Shown: positions 55,641 through 64,000 of the stretch, piece after piece | Layout: each line of letters starts with the position of its first letter | How positions within the stretch are numbered: the stretch's first letter is position 1 | Assembly: GCF_029543105.1 (NCBI RefSeq) | Contig: NZ_JARQXB010000007.1 | Span: 1 to 64,000, forward strand | Direction: 5' to 3' | Origin: Stenotrophomonas sp. HITSZ_GD | GTDB taxonomy: Bacteria; Pseudomonadota; Gammaproteobacteria; Xanthomonadales; Xanthomonadaceae | DNA length: 64,000 nucleotides | Notes under the pieces: model-generated | The model's database searches: none | The model's input: the letters and a program-made list of their open reading frames with translations, nothing else | Told to the model about the DNA's origin: nothing | Position numbers and translations under genes: made by a program

Positions 55641-55686
55641 AGCCCGGTTGGGGCATGATGGAGCGCCCCGATGCAGGAAGCCGCCG

Positions 55687-56682
55687 ATGAAGGTCGCCGT
55701 CTACAGCACGCGCCGCTACGACCGGGTCATGCTCGACCGCGCCAACGCCGCGCACCATCACCAACTGGTCTACGTGCAGGACGCGCTCAGCGTGGCCACC
55801 GCGCCGCTGGCCGAGGGCTGCGGCGCGGTGTGCGTGTTCGTCAACGACAACGTGGACGAGGCCGTGCTGCACGCGTTGAAGGGGCTGGGCATCGGCCTGG
55901 TGACCACGCGCTCGACCGGCTTCAACCATATCGACGCGCTGGCCGCGCAGCGGCTGGGCATCGCCGCCACGCGCGTGACCGATTACTCGCCTTATTCGGT
56001 GGCCGAATTCGCCGTCGGCCTGCTGCTGGCGGTGAACCGGCGCATCGCGCGCGCCAGCCAGCGCACGCGCGACGGCAATTTCGAACTGGACGGGCTGATG
56101 GGGTTCGACCTGCACGGCCGCACGGTCGGGGTCGTGGGCACTGGCAAGATCGGCCGCATCTTCGCCTCGATCATGCGCGGCTTCGGCTGCCGCGTGCTGG
56201 GCTTCGACCCGTATCCCAGCGACGAATTCCACGGCATCGGCGAATACGTGCCGCTGCCGCACCTGCTGGCCGAAAGCGACGTGATCTCGCTGCATTGCCC
56301 GCTCACCCCGCAGACGCGGCACCTGATCGACGCGCGCTCGCTGCAGGAGGTGCGCCACGGCGCCTACCTGATCAACACCAGCCGCGGCGGGCTGATCGAC
56401 ACCGAAGCGGTAATCGACGCGCTGAAGACCCACCGCCTGGGCGGCCTGGCGATCGACGTCTACGAGCAGGAGGCGGACCTGTTCTTCCAGGACCTGTCGG
56501 CGACGATCATCACCGACGACGTGATCCAGCGGCTGGTGTCGTTCCCGAACGTGATCGTCACCGGCCACCAGGCGTTCTTCACCGCCGAGGCGATCGGGCA
56601 GATCATGGCGACCACGCTGGAGAACATCACCGCCTTCGAGCGCGGCGTGGCGCTGTCCAACCGGATACCGCTGCCGCGCTGA
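55687..56682 (+). CDS. D-lactate dehydrogenase-like 2-hydroxyacid dehydrogenase
   Basis: The 331-residue enzyme is of the D-2-hydroxyacid dehydrogenase family, closest in pattern to LdhA: MKVAVYSTRRYDR, TDYSPYSVAEFAVGLLLAVNRR, the NAD motif VVGTGKIGRIF and a catalytic triad of Arg in SRGGLIDTE, Glu in YEQEADLFFQD and His in TGHQAFFT. The LdhA-specific insert FFQDLSATIITDDVIQRL is present, so pyruvate/D-lactate interconversion is likely. ATG 55687. Confidence 0.92.
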   Translation: MKVAVYSTRRYDRVMLDRANAAHHHQLVYVQDALSVATAPLAEGCGAVCVFVNDNVDEAVLHALKGLGIGLVTTRSTGFNHIDALAAQRLGIAATRVTDYSPYSVAEFAVGLLLAVNRRIARASQRTRDGNFELDGLMGFDLHGRTVGVVGTGKIGRIFASIMRGFGCRVLGFDPYPSDEFHGIGEYVPLPHLLAESDVISLHCPLTPQTRHLIDARSLQEVRHGAYLINTSRGGLIDTEAVIDALKTHRLGGLAIDVYEQEADLFFQDLSATIITDDVIQRLVSFPNVIVTGHQAFFTAEAIGQIMATTLENITAFERGVALSNRIPLPR

Positions 56683-56688
56683 GCGCGA

Positions 56689-57522
56689 TCAGCCGGCCGA
56701 CAGCGCGCGGCCGCGGCGCGTGGCCGCCTCGATGGCGCGTCCCACCAGCGCTTCGAAATCCCCTGCCTGGAAGGCCTCGATGGCCGCCTGGGTGGTGCCG
56801 TTGGGCGAGGTGACGCGGCGGCGCAGTTCGCTGGCGCTTTCTTCCGATTCGGTGAGCATGCGCGAGGCGCCCAGCAGGGTCTGCGCGACCAGCGTGGTGG
56901 CCGCCGATTCCGGCAGGCCCTGGGCCACGGCGGCGGCCTGCATCGCCTCGGCCAGCAGGAACACGTAGGCCGGGCCGCTGCCCGACACCGCGGTGACGGC
57001 ATCCATCAGCGATTCGTCCTCGACCCACACCGTCTGCCCGGCGCTGGACAGCAGCGCCTGCGCGCGTGCGCGGCCCTCGGCATCCACGTCGTTGCCGGCG
57101 TACAGGCCGGTCACCCCGGCACCGAGCAGGGCCGGGGTGTTCGGCATGGCGCGCACCACCGCGGCGCCCTCGCCGAGCCACTGGCGCAGGCGGTCGCGGC
57201 TGATGCCGGCGGCGATCGACACCACCAGCGGCTGCAGGATCTTCGCCAGCGGGGCGAGCGGCACGCACACCTCGGCCATCACCTGCGGCTTCACCGCCAG
57301 TACCCAGGTGGCGCAATCCTCGGCGGCCTCGGCGGCGGTGACGTGGCCCTTCACCCCGAAGTCCAGGGCGAGCTGTTCGCGCAGGGCATCCACCGGTTCG
57401 GCCACATGGATCGTGTTGGCCGGCACGCCCTGGCGGATCAGCCCGGCGATCAGGCTGCGGGCCATGTTGCCGCCGCCGATGAAGGCGATCGGTTCGAAAC
57501 GCGGAGCGGCGGTATCGGACAT
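56689..57522 (-). CDS. proC: Pyrroline-5-carboxylate reductase
   Basis: ProC makes proline from pyrroline-5-carboxylate with NAD(P)H. The 277-residue protein has the Rossmann motif FIGGGNMARSLIAGL (14-28), AVKPQ, MPNTPALLGAGVTGLYA and the C-terminal SGSGPAYVFLLAEAM and SPNGTTQAAIEAF signature. It converges on the D-lactate dehydrogenase gene with 6 nt between stops. Confidence 0.98.
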   Translation of the reverse strand: MSDTAAPRFEPIAFIGGGNMARSLIAGLIRQGVPANTIHVAEPVDALREQLALDFGVKGHVTAAEAAEDCATWVLAVKPQVMAEVCVPLAPLAKILQPLVVSIAAGISRDRLRQWLGEGAAVVRAMPNTPALLGAGVTGLYAGNDVDAEGRARAQALLSSAGQTVWVEDESLMDAVTAVSGSGPAYVFLLAEAMQAAAVAQGLPESAATTLVAQTLLGASRMLTESEESASELRRRVTSPNGTTQAAIEAFQAGDFEALVGRAIEAATRRGRALSAG

Positions 57523-57554
57523 GTCGGGGGCCTGCGTGGAAGCGGATCGCGATG

Positions 57555-57863
57555 TTAGCGCGATGCGCTCAGGGCACCGACGTGGGGCTGGATCCGTGCC
57601 AACGTCTCGGCGAGGGCGTCGCGCGCCACCGCCTTGTCATGGTCCATCTGCAGCTTCATCCAGAAATCCTCGGACGTGCCCAGGTAGCGCGCCAGCCGCA
57701 GCGCCGTGTCGGCGGTGATGGTGCGCTCGCCGTTGACGATCTTGCTGATGCGGTCCTGCGGCACCTCGATATCCTTGGACAGGCGGTACTGGCTGATGCC
57801 CAGCGGCTCGAGGAATTCGTGGCGAAGGATCTCGCCGGGGGTGGGATAGGCAACGGTACGCAT
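57555..57863 (-). CDS. higA: HigA family antitoxin
   Basis: The 102-residue protein is a compact HTH (XRE) antitoxin with the HigA pattern: TPGEILRHEFLEPLGISQYRLSKDIEVPQDRISKIVNGERTITADTALRLARYLGTSEDFWM. It neutralises HigB and represses its operon. It lies 11 nt after higB, preceded by an AGGAG site. The gene order toxin then antitoxin is the usual higBA order. Confidence 0.95.
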   Translation of the reverse strand: MRTVAYPTPGEILRHEFLEPLGISQYRLSKDIEVPQDRISKIVNGERTITADTALRLARYLGTSEDFWMKLQMDHDKAVARDALAETLARIQPHVGALSASR

Positions 57864-57874
57864 GGTGCGGGCTC

Positions 57875-58156
57875 CTAGTGATAGTCCACGATCTCGACCT
57901 GGGCAGGCCCCTTCCAGGTCCACACGAAGCACACGCGGAACTGGTCGTTCACGCGGATGCTGTACTGGCCCTCGCGATGTCCGCGCAGGGCCTCCAACCG
58001 GTTCGCCGGCGGTGCCCGGAGGTCCTCCAGGCGGGTCGCGGCGTTCAACATGGCGAGCTTGCGCATGGCGGTGGCCTGGATGAAGCCGAAGGCCGCGACC
58101 CGCTTGCCGTGGAAGAACGCCTGCGTCCGTTTGCAAGCGAAAGATTGGATGGACAT
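57875..58156 (-). CDS. higB: HigB family mRNA interferase toxin
   Basis: The 93-residue protein is a RelE/HigB-type ribosome-dependent RNase with IQSFACKRTQAFFHGKRV, LEDLRAPPANRLEALRGHREGQYSIRVNDQFRVCFVW, the conserved RVNDQFRVCF strand and a C-terminal VEIVDYH with the catalytic-type histidine. ATG 58156 gives the family's usual N-terminus. Operator arms lie immediately upstream. Confidence 0.94.
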   Translation of the reverse strand: MSIQSFACKRTQAFFHGKRVAAFGFIQATAMRKLAMLNAATRLEDLRAPPANRLEALRGHREGQYSIRVNDQFRVCFVWTWKGPAQVEIVDYH

Positions 58157-58157
58157 G

Positions 58158-58196
58158 ATGCTAATGCCGGGCGTTACTATCGTCAAGCATTAGCAT
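58158..58196 (-). promoter_or_regulatory. higBA promoter/operator with 10-bp inverted repeat
   Basis: ATGCTAATGC (58158-58167) is the perfect complement of GCATTAGCAT (58187-58196), centres 29 bp apart. On the minus strand TTGACG (58185-58180) and TAGCAT (58163-58158), 17 bp apart, form a promoter overlapped by both arms. The -10 abuts the higB ATG, so either transcription starts inside the codon or another -10 is used; the start/promoter pairing is not resolved. Confidence 0.7.
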
Positions 58197-58238
58197 GATG
58201 CTTCGGCGACCCGATGTGGATCGGGCTTTGCCGCATCG

Positions 58239-58922
58239 TCAGGTGGGGCGGGTGCCCCGCGCGCCAAACAGCGCGGTGCCCACGCGCACCATCGTGGCGC
58301 CGCTGGCGATGGCATCGGCGAAGTCGCTGCTCATGCCCATCGACAGCGTATCCACCCCGGGATGGGCGGCTGCCAGTGATTCGAACAAGGTGCGCATGCG
58401 GGCGAACGCATCCTGCCGGCGTTCGCGCTCGGGGAACGGCGCCGGGATGGCCATCAGCCCGCGCAGGCGCAGCGCGGGTTGGGCGGAGATGGCGTCCGCC
58501 AGCGCCGGCACCGCGTCCGGCGCGCAGCCATGCTTGCTGGCTTCGTCGTCGATGTTCACCTGGATGAGGACGTTCAGCGGCCCGCGCCCGGCAGGGCGGT
58601 GGCGGGCGAGGGCGCCGACCAATTTCGGCCGGTCCACCGTCTGCACCCAGTCGAACAGCTGCGCCGCCTGCTCGGCCTTGTTGGACTGCAGGTGGCCAAT
58701 GAGGTGCCATTCCAGGCCCCGCTCGCCCAGCGCGGCCATCTTGCCAGCCGCTTCCTGCACGTAGTTCTCGCCGAAGGCGACCTGTCCCTCGGCCGCCAGC
58801 GCGGCCACCGATTCGGCCGGCTGGGTCTTGGAAACAGCCAGCAGGCGCGCCGGTGGCCGCCCGGCCGCGCGCGCGGCGTTGTCCATTTCCGCCAGGATCG
58901 TTTGCAACGGGGAAACCGGCAC
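58239..58922 (-). CDS. yggS: YggS family PLP homeostasis protein
   Basis: The 227-residue protein is a PLP-binding alanine-racemase-fold protein that buffers pyridoxal phosphate: LLAVSKTQPAESVAALAAEGQVAFGENYVQEAAGKM with the PLP-binding lysine in AVSK, WHLIGHLQSNKA, and LSMGMSSDFADAIASGATMVRVGTALFG. GTG 58922 is chosen because GGAAG lies upstream; a TTG at 58943 would add seven residues. It is divergent from pilT. Confidence 0.94.
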   Translation of the reverse strand: MPVSPLQTILAEMDNAARAAGRPPARLLAVSKTQPAESVAALAAEGQVAFGENYVQEAAGKMAALGERGLEWHLIGHLQSNKAEQAAQLFDWVQTVDRPKLVGALARHRPAGRGPLNVLIQVNIDDEASKHGCAPDAVPALADAISAQPALRLRGLMAIPAPFPERERRQDAFARMRTLFESLAAAHPGVDTLSMGMSSDFADAIASGATMVRVGTALFGARGTRPT

Positions 58923-59008
58923 GACGTCTTCTTCCAGCCACAAGCAAGGGCGCTATACTGCCGGCCGGGGATAAACCTTTCCAGTCGCAGCCAGGGGAAA
59001 CGCAGCGT

Positions 59009-60046
59009 ATGGATATCGCTGAACTATTGGCCTTCTCGGTCAAGAACAAGGCGTCGGACCTGCACCTTTCCGCAGGGCTTCCGCCGATGATCCGTGTCGA
59101 CGGCGATGTTCGCCGCATCAACATTCCGGCACTGGACCACAAGCAGGTCCATGCGCTGGTGTACGACATCATGTCGGACAAGCAGCGCCGCGACTACGAG
59201 GAATTCCTCGAGGTCGACTTCTCGTTCGAGATCCCGTCGCTGGCGCGCTTCCGCGTCAATGCGTTCAACCAGAACCGCGGCGCCGGTGCGGTGTTCCGTA
59301 CCATTCCTTCCGAGGTGCTCACGCTGGAGGACCTCGGCTGCCCGCCGATCTTCCGCCAGCTGATCGAGCAGCCGCAGGGCCTGATCCTGGTGACCGGCCC
59401 GACCGGCTCGGGCAAGTCGACCACGCTCGCCGGCATGATCGACTTCATCAACAAGAACGAATACGGCCACATCCTCACCGTCGAGGATCCGATCGAATTC
59501 GTCCACACCTCGCAGAAGTGCCTGATCAACCAGCGCGAGGTGCACCGCGACACGCACGGCTTCAACGAAGCGCTGCGCTCGGCGCTGCGCGAAGACCCGG
59601 ACATCATCCTGGTCGGCGAGTTGCGCGACCTGGAAACCATCCGCCTGGCGCTGACGGCGGCCGAAACCGGCCACCTGGTGTTCGGCACGCTGCACACCAG
59701 CTCGGCGGCCAAGACCATCGACCGCATCATCGACGTGTTCCCCGCCGGCGAGAAGCCGATGGTGCGCTCGATGCTGTCCGAATCGCTGCGCGCGGTGATC
59801 TCGCAGGCGCTGCTGAAGAAGGTCGGCGGTGGCCGTACCGCGGCGTGGGAAATCATGGTCGGCACCCCGGCCATCCGCAACCTGATCCGCGAGGACAAGG
59901 TGGCGCAGATGTACTCGGCCATCCAGACCGGCCAGCAGTCCGGCATGCAGACGCTGGACCAGCACCTGCAGGACCTGGTCAAGCGCAGCCTGATCACCCG
60001 CAACCAGGCCCGCGAGTACGCCAAGGACAAGCGCATCTTCGAATGA
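59009..60046 (+). CDS. pilT: Type IV pilus retraction ATPase PilT
   Basis: PilT is the hexameric ATPase that depolymerises type IV pili for twitching. The 345-residue protein has Walker A GPTGSGKST (130-138), the Asp box LRSALREDPDIILVGELRDLETIRLA, His box LTAAETGHLVFGTLHT and the AIRNLIREDKVAQM motif needed for retraction. CAGGGGA is the RBS. The -10 TATACT (58954-58959) lies in the yggS/pilT gap. Confidence 0.98.
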   Translation: MDIAELLAFSVKNKASDLHLSAGLPPMIRVDGDVRRINIPALDHKQVHALVYDIMSDKQRRDYEEFLEVDFSFEIPSLARFRVNAFNQNRGAGAVFRTIPSEVLTLEDLGCPPIFRQLIEQPQGLILVTGPTGSGKSTTLAGMIDFINKNEYGHILTVEDPIEFVHTSQKCLINQREVHRDTHGFNEALRSALREDPDIILVGELRDLETIRLALTAAETGHLVFGTLHTSSAAKTIDRIIDVFPAGEKPMVRSMLSESLRAVISQALLKKVGGGRTAAWEIMVGTPAIRNLIREDKVAQMYSAIQTGQQSGMQTLDQHLQDLVKRSLITRNQAREYAKDKRIFE

Positions 60047-60147
60047 TGCGCGCCCGCCGCGATGCGTGAGCGTCGCGGCGGCCGTTCCGCCGCCGGGGCG
60101 CCCCGGTCCGACCACGCCGCCCCGATCCCGATTCCCGGAGAGCCGCC

Positions 60148-61278
60148 ATGAGCACCATCGACTTCACCTCGTTCCTCAAGCTGATGGCGCACCAGAAGGC
60201 GTCGGACCTGTTCATCACCTCGGGCATGCCGCCGTCCATCAAGGTGCATGGCAAGATCACCCCGATCACGCAGACGCCGCTGACCGCGCAGCAGAGCCGC
60301 GACCTGGTGCTGAACGTGATGACCCCCTCGCAGCGCGAGGAGTTCGAAAAGACCCACGAGTGCAACTTCGCCATCGGCGTGGCCGGCGTGGGCCGCTTCC
60401 GCGTGAGCTGCTTCTATCAGCGCAACCAGGTGGGCATGGTGCTGCGTCGCATCGAGACGCGCATCCCGACCGTGGAAGAATTGAGCCTGCCGCCGGTGAT
60501 CAAGACGCTGGCGATGACCAAGCGCGGCATCATCATCTTCGTCGGTGCCACCGGCACGGGTAAGTCGACCTCGCTGGCGGCGATGATCGGCTACCGCAAC
60601 CAGAATTCGACCGGCCACATCATCACCATCGAGGACCCGATCGAATTCGTGCACAAGCACGAGGGCTGCATCATCACCCAGCGCGAGGTCGGCATCGACA
60701 CCGACAGCTGGGAGAATGCGCTGAAGAACACCCTGCGCCAGGCGCCGGACGTGATCATGATCGGCGAGGTGCGTACCCGCGAGGGCATGGACCACGCCAT
60801 CGCCTTCGCCGAAACCGGCCACCTGGTGCTGTGCACCCTGCACGCGAACAACGCCAACCAGGCGATGGACCGCATCATCAACTTCTTCCCGGAAGACCGC
60901 CGCAGCCAGCTGCTGATGGACCTGTCGCTGAACCTGAAGGGCGTGGTCGCCCAGCAGCTGGTGCCCACGCCGGATGGCAAGGGCCGCCGCGTGGCGATGG
61001 AGATCCTGCTGGGCACGCCGCTGGTGCAGGACTACATCCGCGAGGGCGAGATCCACAAGATCAAGGAAGTGATGAAGGAGTCCACCAACCTGGGCATGAA
61101 GACCTTCGACCAGAGCCTGTTCGAGCTGTACCAGGCCGGCGAGATCTCCTACGAGGACGCCCTGCGCTACGCCGACTCGCAGAACGAGGTGCGCCTGCGC
61201 ATCAAGCTCTCCCAGGGCGGCGATGCCAAGACGCTGGCCCAGGGCCTGGATGGGGTGGAGATCGCGGAAGTGCGTTGA
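60148..61278 (+). CDS. pilU: PilT-dependent retraction ATPase PilU
   Basis: PilU is a PilT paralogue that adds force or tunes PilT-dependent retraction. The 376-residue protein has Walker A GATGTGKST (133-141), the Asp box LRQAPDVIMIGEVRTREGMDHA, the His box AFAETGHLVLCTLHANNANQA and a longer C-terminus typical of PilU. It lies 101 nt after pilT; no terminator is visible between them, so one transcript is likely. A hairpin follows. Confidence 0.97.
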   Translation: MSTIDFTSFLKLMAHQKASDLFITSGMPPSIKVHGKITPITQTPLTAQQSRDLVLNVMTPSQREEFEKTHECNFAIGVAGVGRFRVSCFYQRNQVGMVLRRIETRIPTVEELSLPPVIKTLAMTKRGIIIFVGATGTGKSTSLAAMIGYRNQNSTGHIITIEDPIEFVHKHEGCIITQREVGIDTDSWENALKNTLRQAPDVIMIGEVRTREGMDHAIAFAETGHLVLCTLHANNANQAMDRIINFFPEDRRSQLLMDLSLNLKGVVAQQLVPTPDGKGRRVAMEILLGTPLVQDYIREGEIHKIKEVMKESTNLGMKTFDQSLFELYQAGEISYEDALRYADSQNEVRLRIKLSQGGDAKTLAQGLDGVEIAEVR

Positions 61279-61305
61279 GCCGCGCCCGGTACTCGTACTT
61301 TGCCC

Positions 61306-61335
61306 CCGCGCCCGCTGCCACCGCAGCGGGCGCGG
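61306..61335 (+). terminator. Terminator hairpin after pilU
   Basis: A perfect 12-bp stem (CCGCGCCCGCTG, 6-nt loop, CAGCGGGCGCGG) followed by TCGTTT, 27 nt after the pilU stop. Confidence 0.7.
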
Positions 61336-61417
61336 TCGTTTCAGGGCGCGGGGGTCTTCATGCAAGTGTCGCGGGCTTGTTGTCTAATACGCGCCCCCGC
61401 GTCACCGATGCTCCCCG

Positions 61418-62134
61418 ATGAATCCTTCCGTTTCCGACCTGCCGGCCGGCGGCGAAGCCGTGCATTCCGACAGTCCGCTCGTGACCGCCGGCCCGCTGAC
61501 CCCGCCCGCCGACGCCACCGGCACCCCGGCCGACGACCGCGCCTTCCACCATTCCGTGGCCGAGGACGTGCAGGGCATGGTGCTGGCCACGCTCATCGCC
61601 TCGATGGGCCTGGCGATCTTCGCCAAGGGCGGACTGTTCATCGGCGGCATGGCCGGCGTGTCCTTCCTGCTGCATTACGCGCTGGGCTGGAACTTCGGCC
61701 TGGTGTTCGTGATCGTGAACCTGCCCTTCTACTGGCTCTCGGTGCGGCGCATGGGCTGGGAATTCACCGCCAAGACCTTCCTGGCCGTGGGCGCGTGCGG
61801 CGCGCTGACCGACCTGTTGCCGCGCTGGGCCGAGTACGCGCACGTGAGCCCGCTGTTCTCGGCGCTGGCCGGCGGCGCGCTCTCGGGGCTGGGCATCCTG
61901 TTCTTCATCCGCCATCGCGGCAGCCTCGGGGGCGTGGGCATCCTGGCCGTCTATCTGCAGCAGACGCGTGGCATCAGCGCCGGGCGCGTGCAGCTGGGCT
62001 TCGACGCGATGCTGATGGTGGTGGCCTTCTTCCTGTTGCAGCCGGACAAGGTCATCTACTCCGCGCTCGGCGCGCTGGTGCTGAGCCTGGTGCTGATGTT
62101 CAACCACCGGCCGCATCGGTACATGGGCGTCTGA
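61418..62134 (+). CDS. YitT family membrane protein
   Basis: The 238-residue protein has a 45-residue polar N-terminal tail and then five or six transmembrane helices: VLATLIASMGLAIF, GGLFIGGMAGVSFLLHYALGWNFGLVFVIVNLPFYWLSVRRMGWEFTAKTF, GGALSGLGILFFIRHRGSLGGVGILAVYLQQ. These match the YitT/DUF161 pattern, an uncharacterised membrane family. TAATAC (61386-61391) is a possible -10. Confidence 0.85.
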   Translation: MNPSVSDLPAGGEAVHSDSPLVTAGPLTPPADATGTPADDRAFHHSVAEDVQGMVLATLIASMGLAIFAKGGLFIGGMAGVSFLLHYALGWNFGLVFVIVNLPFYWLSVRRMGWEFTAKTFLAVGACGALTDLLPRWAEYAHVSPLFSALAGGALSGLGILFFIRHRGSLGGVGILAVYLQQTRGISAGRVQLGFDAMLMVVAFFLLQPDKVIYSALGALVLSLVLMFNHRPHRYMGV

Positions 62135-62143
62135 CCGCCGCGC

Positions 62144-63046
62144 CTAGGGTTTGGCCGGCAGCGCGGTAGGGCGCAGCGGGCGATGCCCGAGCCGTGCCAT
62201 CAAGCCCGCGGCGTCGAACGGCGCGTGCACCTTGGCGTCGTTGTCGAAATAGCAGTACACGTCGCGCCGGGTCCGCGCCGGTGCCCTAGGTGCGTGGCGG
62301 GCGGCATCGCCAGGTTCGCCGCCCTTCGCCCATCGGTCGATCTTGCGCGCCCAGCGGTCCAGCGCCGCGTCGCTGTAGCCACTGGCATACAGCTCGGCAT
62401 CGCCGTGCAGCCGCACGTAGACGAAATCCGCGGTGACGTCTTCCATCAGCGGATAGCGGCTGGCCGCGTCGGCGACCACCAGCGCGATGCGGTGGCGGCG
62501 CAGCAGCGCGATGAAGGCCGGGTCTTCGAAGCTCTCGTGGCGCACCTCCAGCGCGTGGCGGATACGGCCGCGTCCTTCCGCGGCCAGCACGCTGCGGCCG
62601 CGCATCAGCGTGCGGTCGCGCCGCTGCGCCAGTGCGCTGGCCTGTTCGGCGTCGCGCGGCAGGAGCGCGAAGAATTCCTCCAGCAGCGCCGCATCGAACT
62701 TCAGCGTGGGCGGCAGCTGCCACAGGATCGGCCCCAGCTTGGGGCCCAGGGCCAGCAGGCCGGAGGCGAAAAAGTTCGCCAGCGGCTTGGCGCAATCGCG
62801 CAGCCGCTTGGTATGGGTGATGAAGCGCGGCCCTTTCACCGCGAAGACGAAGCGCGCGGGCGTGTCGTCATGCCAGGCCTGCCAGCTCTGTGGCCGCTGT
62901 AGCGAATAGAACGAGCCGTTGAGTTCGATGCTCGGAAAGCACCGCGCGGCATAGGCCAGTTCCTCGCGTTGCGGCAGCCCCGGCGGATAGAAACGGCCGC
63001 GCCACCGGGGATAGCGCCAGCCGGAAATACCGATGCGGATGCCCAT
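62144..63046 (-). CDS. DUF72 family protein
   Basis: The 300-residue protein has the DUF72 TIM-barrel pattern: IGISGWRYPRWRGRFYPPGLPQREELAYAARCFPSIELNGSFYSLQRPQSWQAW, FVFAVKGPRFITHTKRLRD, ILWQLPPTLKFD, LEVRHESF and ADFVYVRLHGDAELY. The fold resembles AP endonuclease IV-like barrels, but no catalytic function is agreed for this family. It converges on the YitT gene with 9 nt between stops. Confidence 0.93.
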   Translation of the reverse strand: MGIRIGISGWRYPRWRGRFYPPGLPQREELAYAARCFPSIELNGSFYSLQRPQSWQAWHDDTPARFVFAVKGPRFITHTKRLRDCAKPLANFFASGLLALGPKLGPILWQLPPTLKFDAALLEEFFALLPRDAEQASALAQRRDRTLMRGRSVLAAEGRGRIRHALEVRHESFEDPAFIALLRRHRIALVVADAASRYPLMEDVTADFVYVRLHGDAELYASGYSDAALDRWARKIDRWAKGGEPGDAARHAPRAPARTRRDVYCYFDNDAKVHAPFDAAGLMARLGHRPLRPTALPAKP

Positions 63047-63109
63047 GCGGCCACGTTGGCCCAGGGCGTGTAAGGCGACGTGCCCGCGATGTGCAGGCGC
63101 CGTGGAATG

Positions 63110-63646
63110 TCAGGCCTGCCGCCAGGGCGGGCCAAGCGCGTCGATACGCGCATATACCGGGCAGCCGGCGTGGTGCGCGCCGGGCAGGTAGCCCAGGCTC
63201 ATCAGGAATTCGCCGGTGATCTCGCCGCCGGTGAAGCGAAAGGTCTTCTTGAACAGCTTCACCCATTCGGCCTTGCTGCGCGGGTGGTGAGCATCGAGCC
63301 ACGCGGCGAACCCGCCGTGGCTGGCGCGCAGGCCCTGGATCACCTGCGCGTTGTGGATCGCCGCCAGCACCTTGAGCCGGTTGCGGATGATGCCCGGGTC
63401 TTCCATCAGGCGCGCGATATCCGCCTCGCCATAGGCCGCCACGGTGTCGACGTCGAAGCCGGCGTAGGCGCGGCGGAAGCCTTCGCGCTTCTTCAGGATG
63501 GTTTCCCAGCTCAGCCCGGCCTGGTTGATCTCCAGCAGCAGGCGTTCGAACAGTTCGGTTTCCTCGCGCTGGGGAAAGCCGTATTCGTGGTCGTGGTAGT
63601 GCCCGTGGACCGGGTGGCCGGGGGCGATGCTGCAGTAGCCGCTCAT
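63110..63646 (-). CDS. tag: DNA-3-methyladenine glycosylase I
   Basis: Tag excises 3-methyladenine from DNA in base excision repair. The 178-residue protein has HYHDHEYGFPQREETELFERLLLEINQAGLSWETILKKREGFRRAYAGFD, the HhH-type core, and the zinc ligands Cys5, His19 and C-terminal HHAGCPVY. The lengths match E. coli Tag. It lies 63 nt upstream of DUF72 on the same strand. Confidence 0.97.
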   Translation of the reverse strand: MSGYCSIAPGHPVHGHYHDHEYGFPQREETELFERLLLEINQAGLSWETILKKREGFRRAYAGFDVDTVAAYGEADIARLMEDPGIIRNRLKVLAAIHNAQVIQGLRASHGGFAAWLDAHHPRSKAEWVKLFKKTFRFTGGEITGEFLMSLGYLPGAHHAGCPVYARIDALGPPWRQA

Positions 63647-63745
63647 GTGTCCGTTTCCTGGTGGCGAGGCGTCGCCCCGTGACGATTATGTGCAGATTCC
63701 GCGCCTCGCGCCTGCGCGCGCCGCCGGGGCGGTAGAATGGTGGCC

Positions 63746-64000
63746 ATGTCCGCGCCGGCCACCCACCTGACCCGCCAACTCCTGATTGCGCTGCCGGCGC
63801 TGTCGGACCCGAACTTTTCGCGCAGCGTCGCGTTGATCTGCCAGTACGACGACAACGGCGCGATGGGCGTGATGATCAACCGCCCCTCCGAATACACGCT
63901 GGGCGAAGTGCTCGGCCAGATGGGCATCGAGACCGAAGATGCGGCGTTGCGCGAGCAGCTCGTGCTCAGTGGCGGGCCGGTGCACCCGGAGCGCGGGTTC
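63746..64000 (+). CDS. YqgE/AlgH family protein (truncated by window end)
   Basis: The first 85 residues are present, open to the window edge: [55 protein letters not shown] then [14 protein letters not shown], the conserved core of YqgE/AlgH (UPF0301). The family's function is unknown, and in many proteobacteria the gene precedes yqgF (ruvX). TAGAAT (63733-63738) just before the ATG is a possible -10. Confidence 0.93.
   Translation, partial: MSAPATHLTRQLLIALPALSDPNFSRSVALICQYDDNGAMGVMINRPSEYTLGEVLGQMGIETEDAALREQLVLSGGPVHPERGF

Overview
The window is high-GC, densely coding chromosomal DNA from a gammaproteobacterium of the Xanthomonadaceae/Lysobacteraceae type (Xanthomonas, Stenotrophomonas, Lysobacter, Luteimonas, Pseudoxanthomonas relatives). 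This is inferred from gene content and order: a lysine/alanine-rich histone H1-like protein, an Oar-like TonB-dependent receptor, a SAM-I riboswitch ahead of metX-metB-hom, yggS divergent from pilT-pilU, GTAG-headed palindromic repeats, and TTGACA/TAGGTT-like promoters. No genus can be fixed without alignment. There is no sign of prophage, integrase, insertion sequence, CRISPR array, rRNA or tRNA; it reads as core genome with small accessory pieces (a HigBA toxin-antitoxin pair, palindromic repeats, a chitinase).

Layout. 1-6.2 kb: a 96-bp palindromic repeat, mazG, small membrane proteins, an SPFH/NfeD pair, gcvT and gcvH, an A-tract-rich intergenic region with a promoter-to-hairpin small RNA candidate (possibly 6S-like), then the histone-like gene. 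6.4-16.4 kb: a secreted serine hydrolase, a GMC oxidoreductase, an NTP/NDP-exchange-like transporter, a thioesterase-like protein, and an alpha/beta-hydrolase-fadE operon facing a TetR regulator across twin palindromic operators. 16.5-29 kb: a TonB receptor, an outer-membrane-like protein, hslO, mtgA, a GT2-CBS pair, an AsmA protein, a hemolysin III family protein, prfC and an M23 peptidase. 29.1-32.7 kb: a riboswitch-controlled methionine operon. 32.8-38 kb: a multidomain GH18 chitinase with LacI-type operator candidates, a hydrolase, sdaA, a glutaredoxin-like protein and the second, inverted copy of the 96-bp repeat.

38-48.6 kb: a yceI-cytochrome b561-yceI operon, two tandem paralogous hybrid sensor kinases with periplasmic beta-propellers, and a DHA2 efflux pump. 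48.8-56.7 kb: hemE with a small WGR-like protein, aroB-aroK, a glycerate-kinase-like P-loop protein divergent from pdxH, a PII/NIF3-like protein, and a SoxR regulator facing an MFS pump whose promoter carries a textbook SoxR box in a 19-bp spacer. 56.7-64 kb: D-lactate dehydrogenase-like gene, proC, higBA, yggS, pilT-pilU, a YitT-like membrane protein, DUF72, tag and the truncated start of yqgE/algH.

The best regulatory finds are the SAM-I riboswitch, the SoxR pump promoter, the TetR operator pair on an apparently leaderless promoter, the chitinase operators and the higBA operator. The least explained items are the 165-nt small RNA candidate, the 96-bp repeat and the tandem kinase pair.
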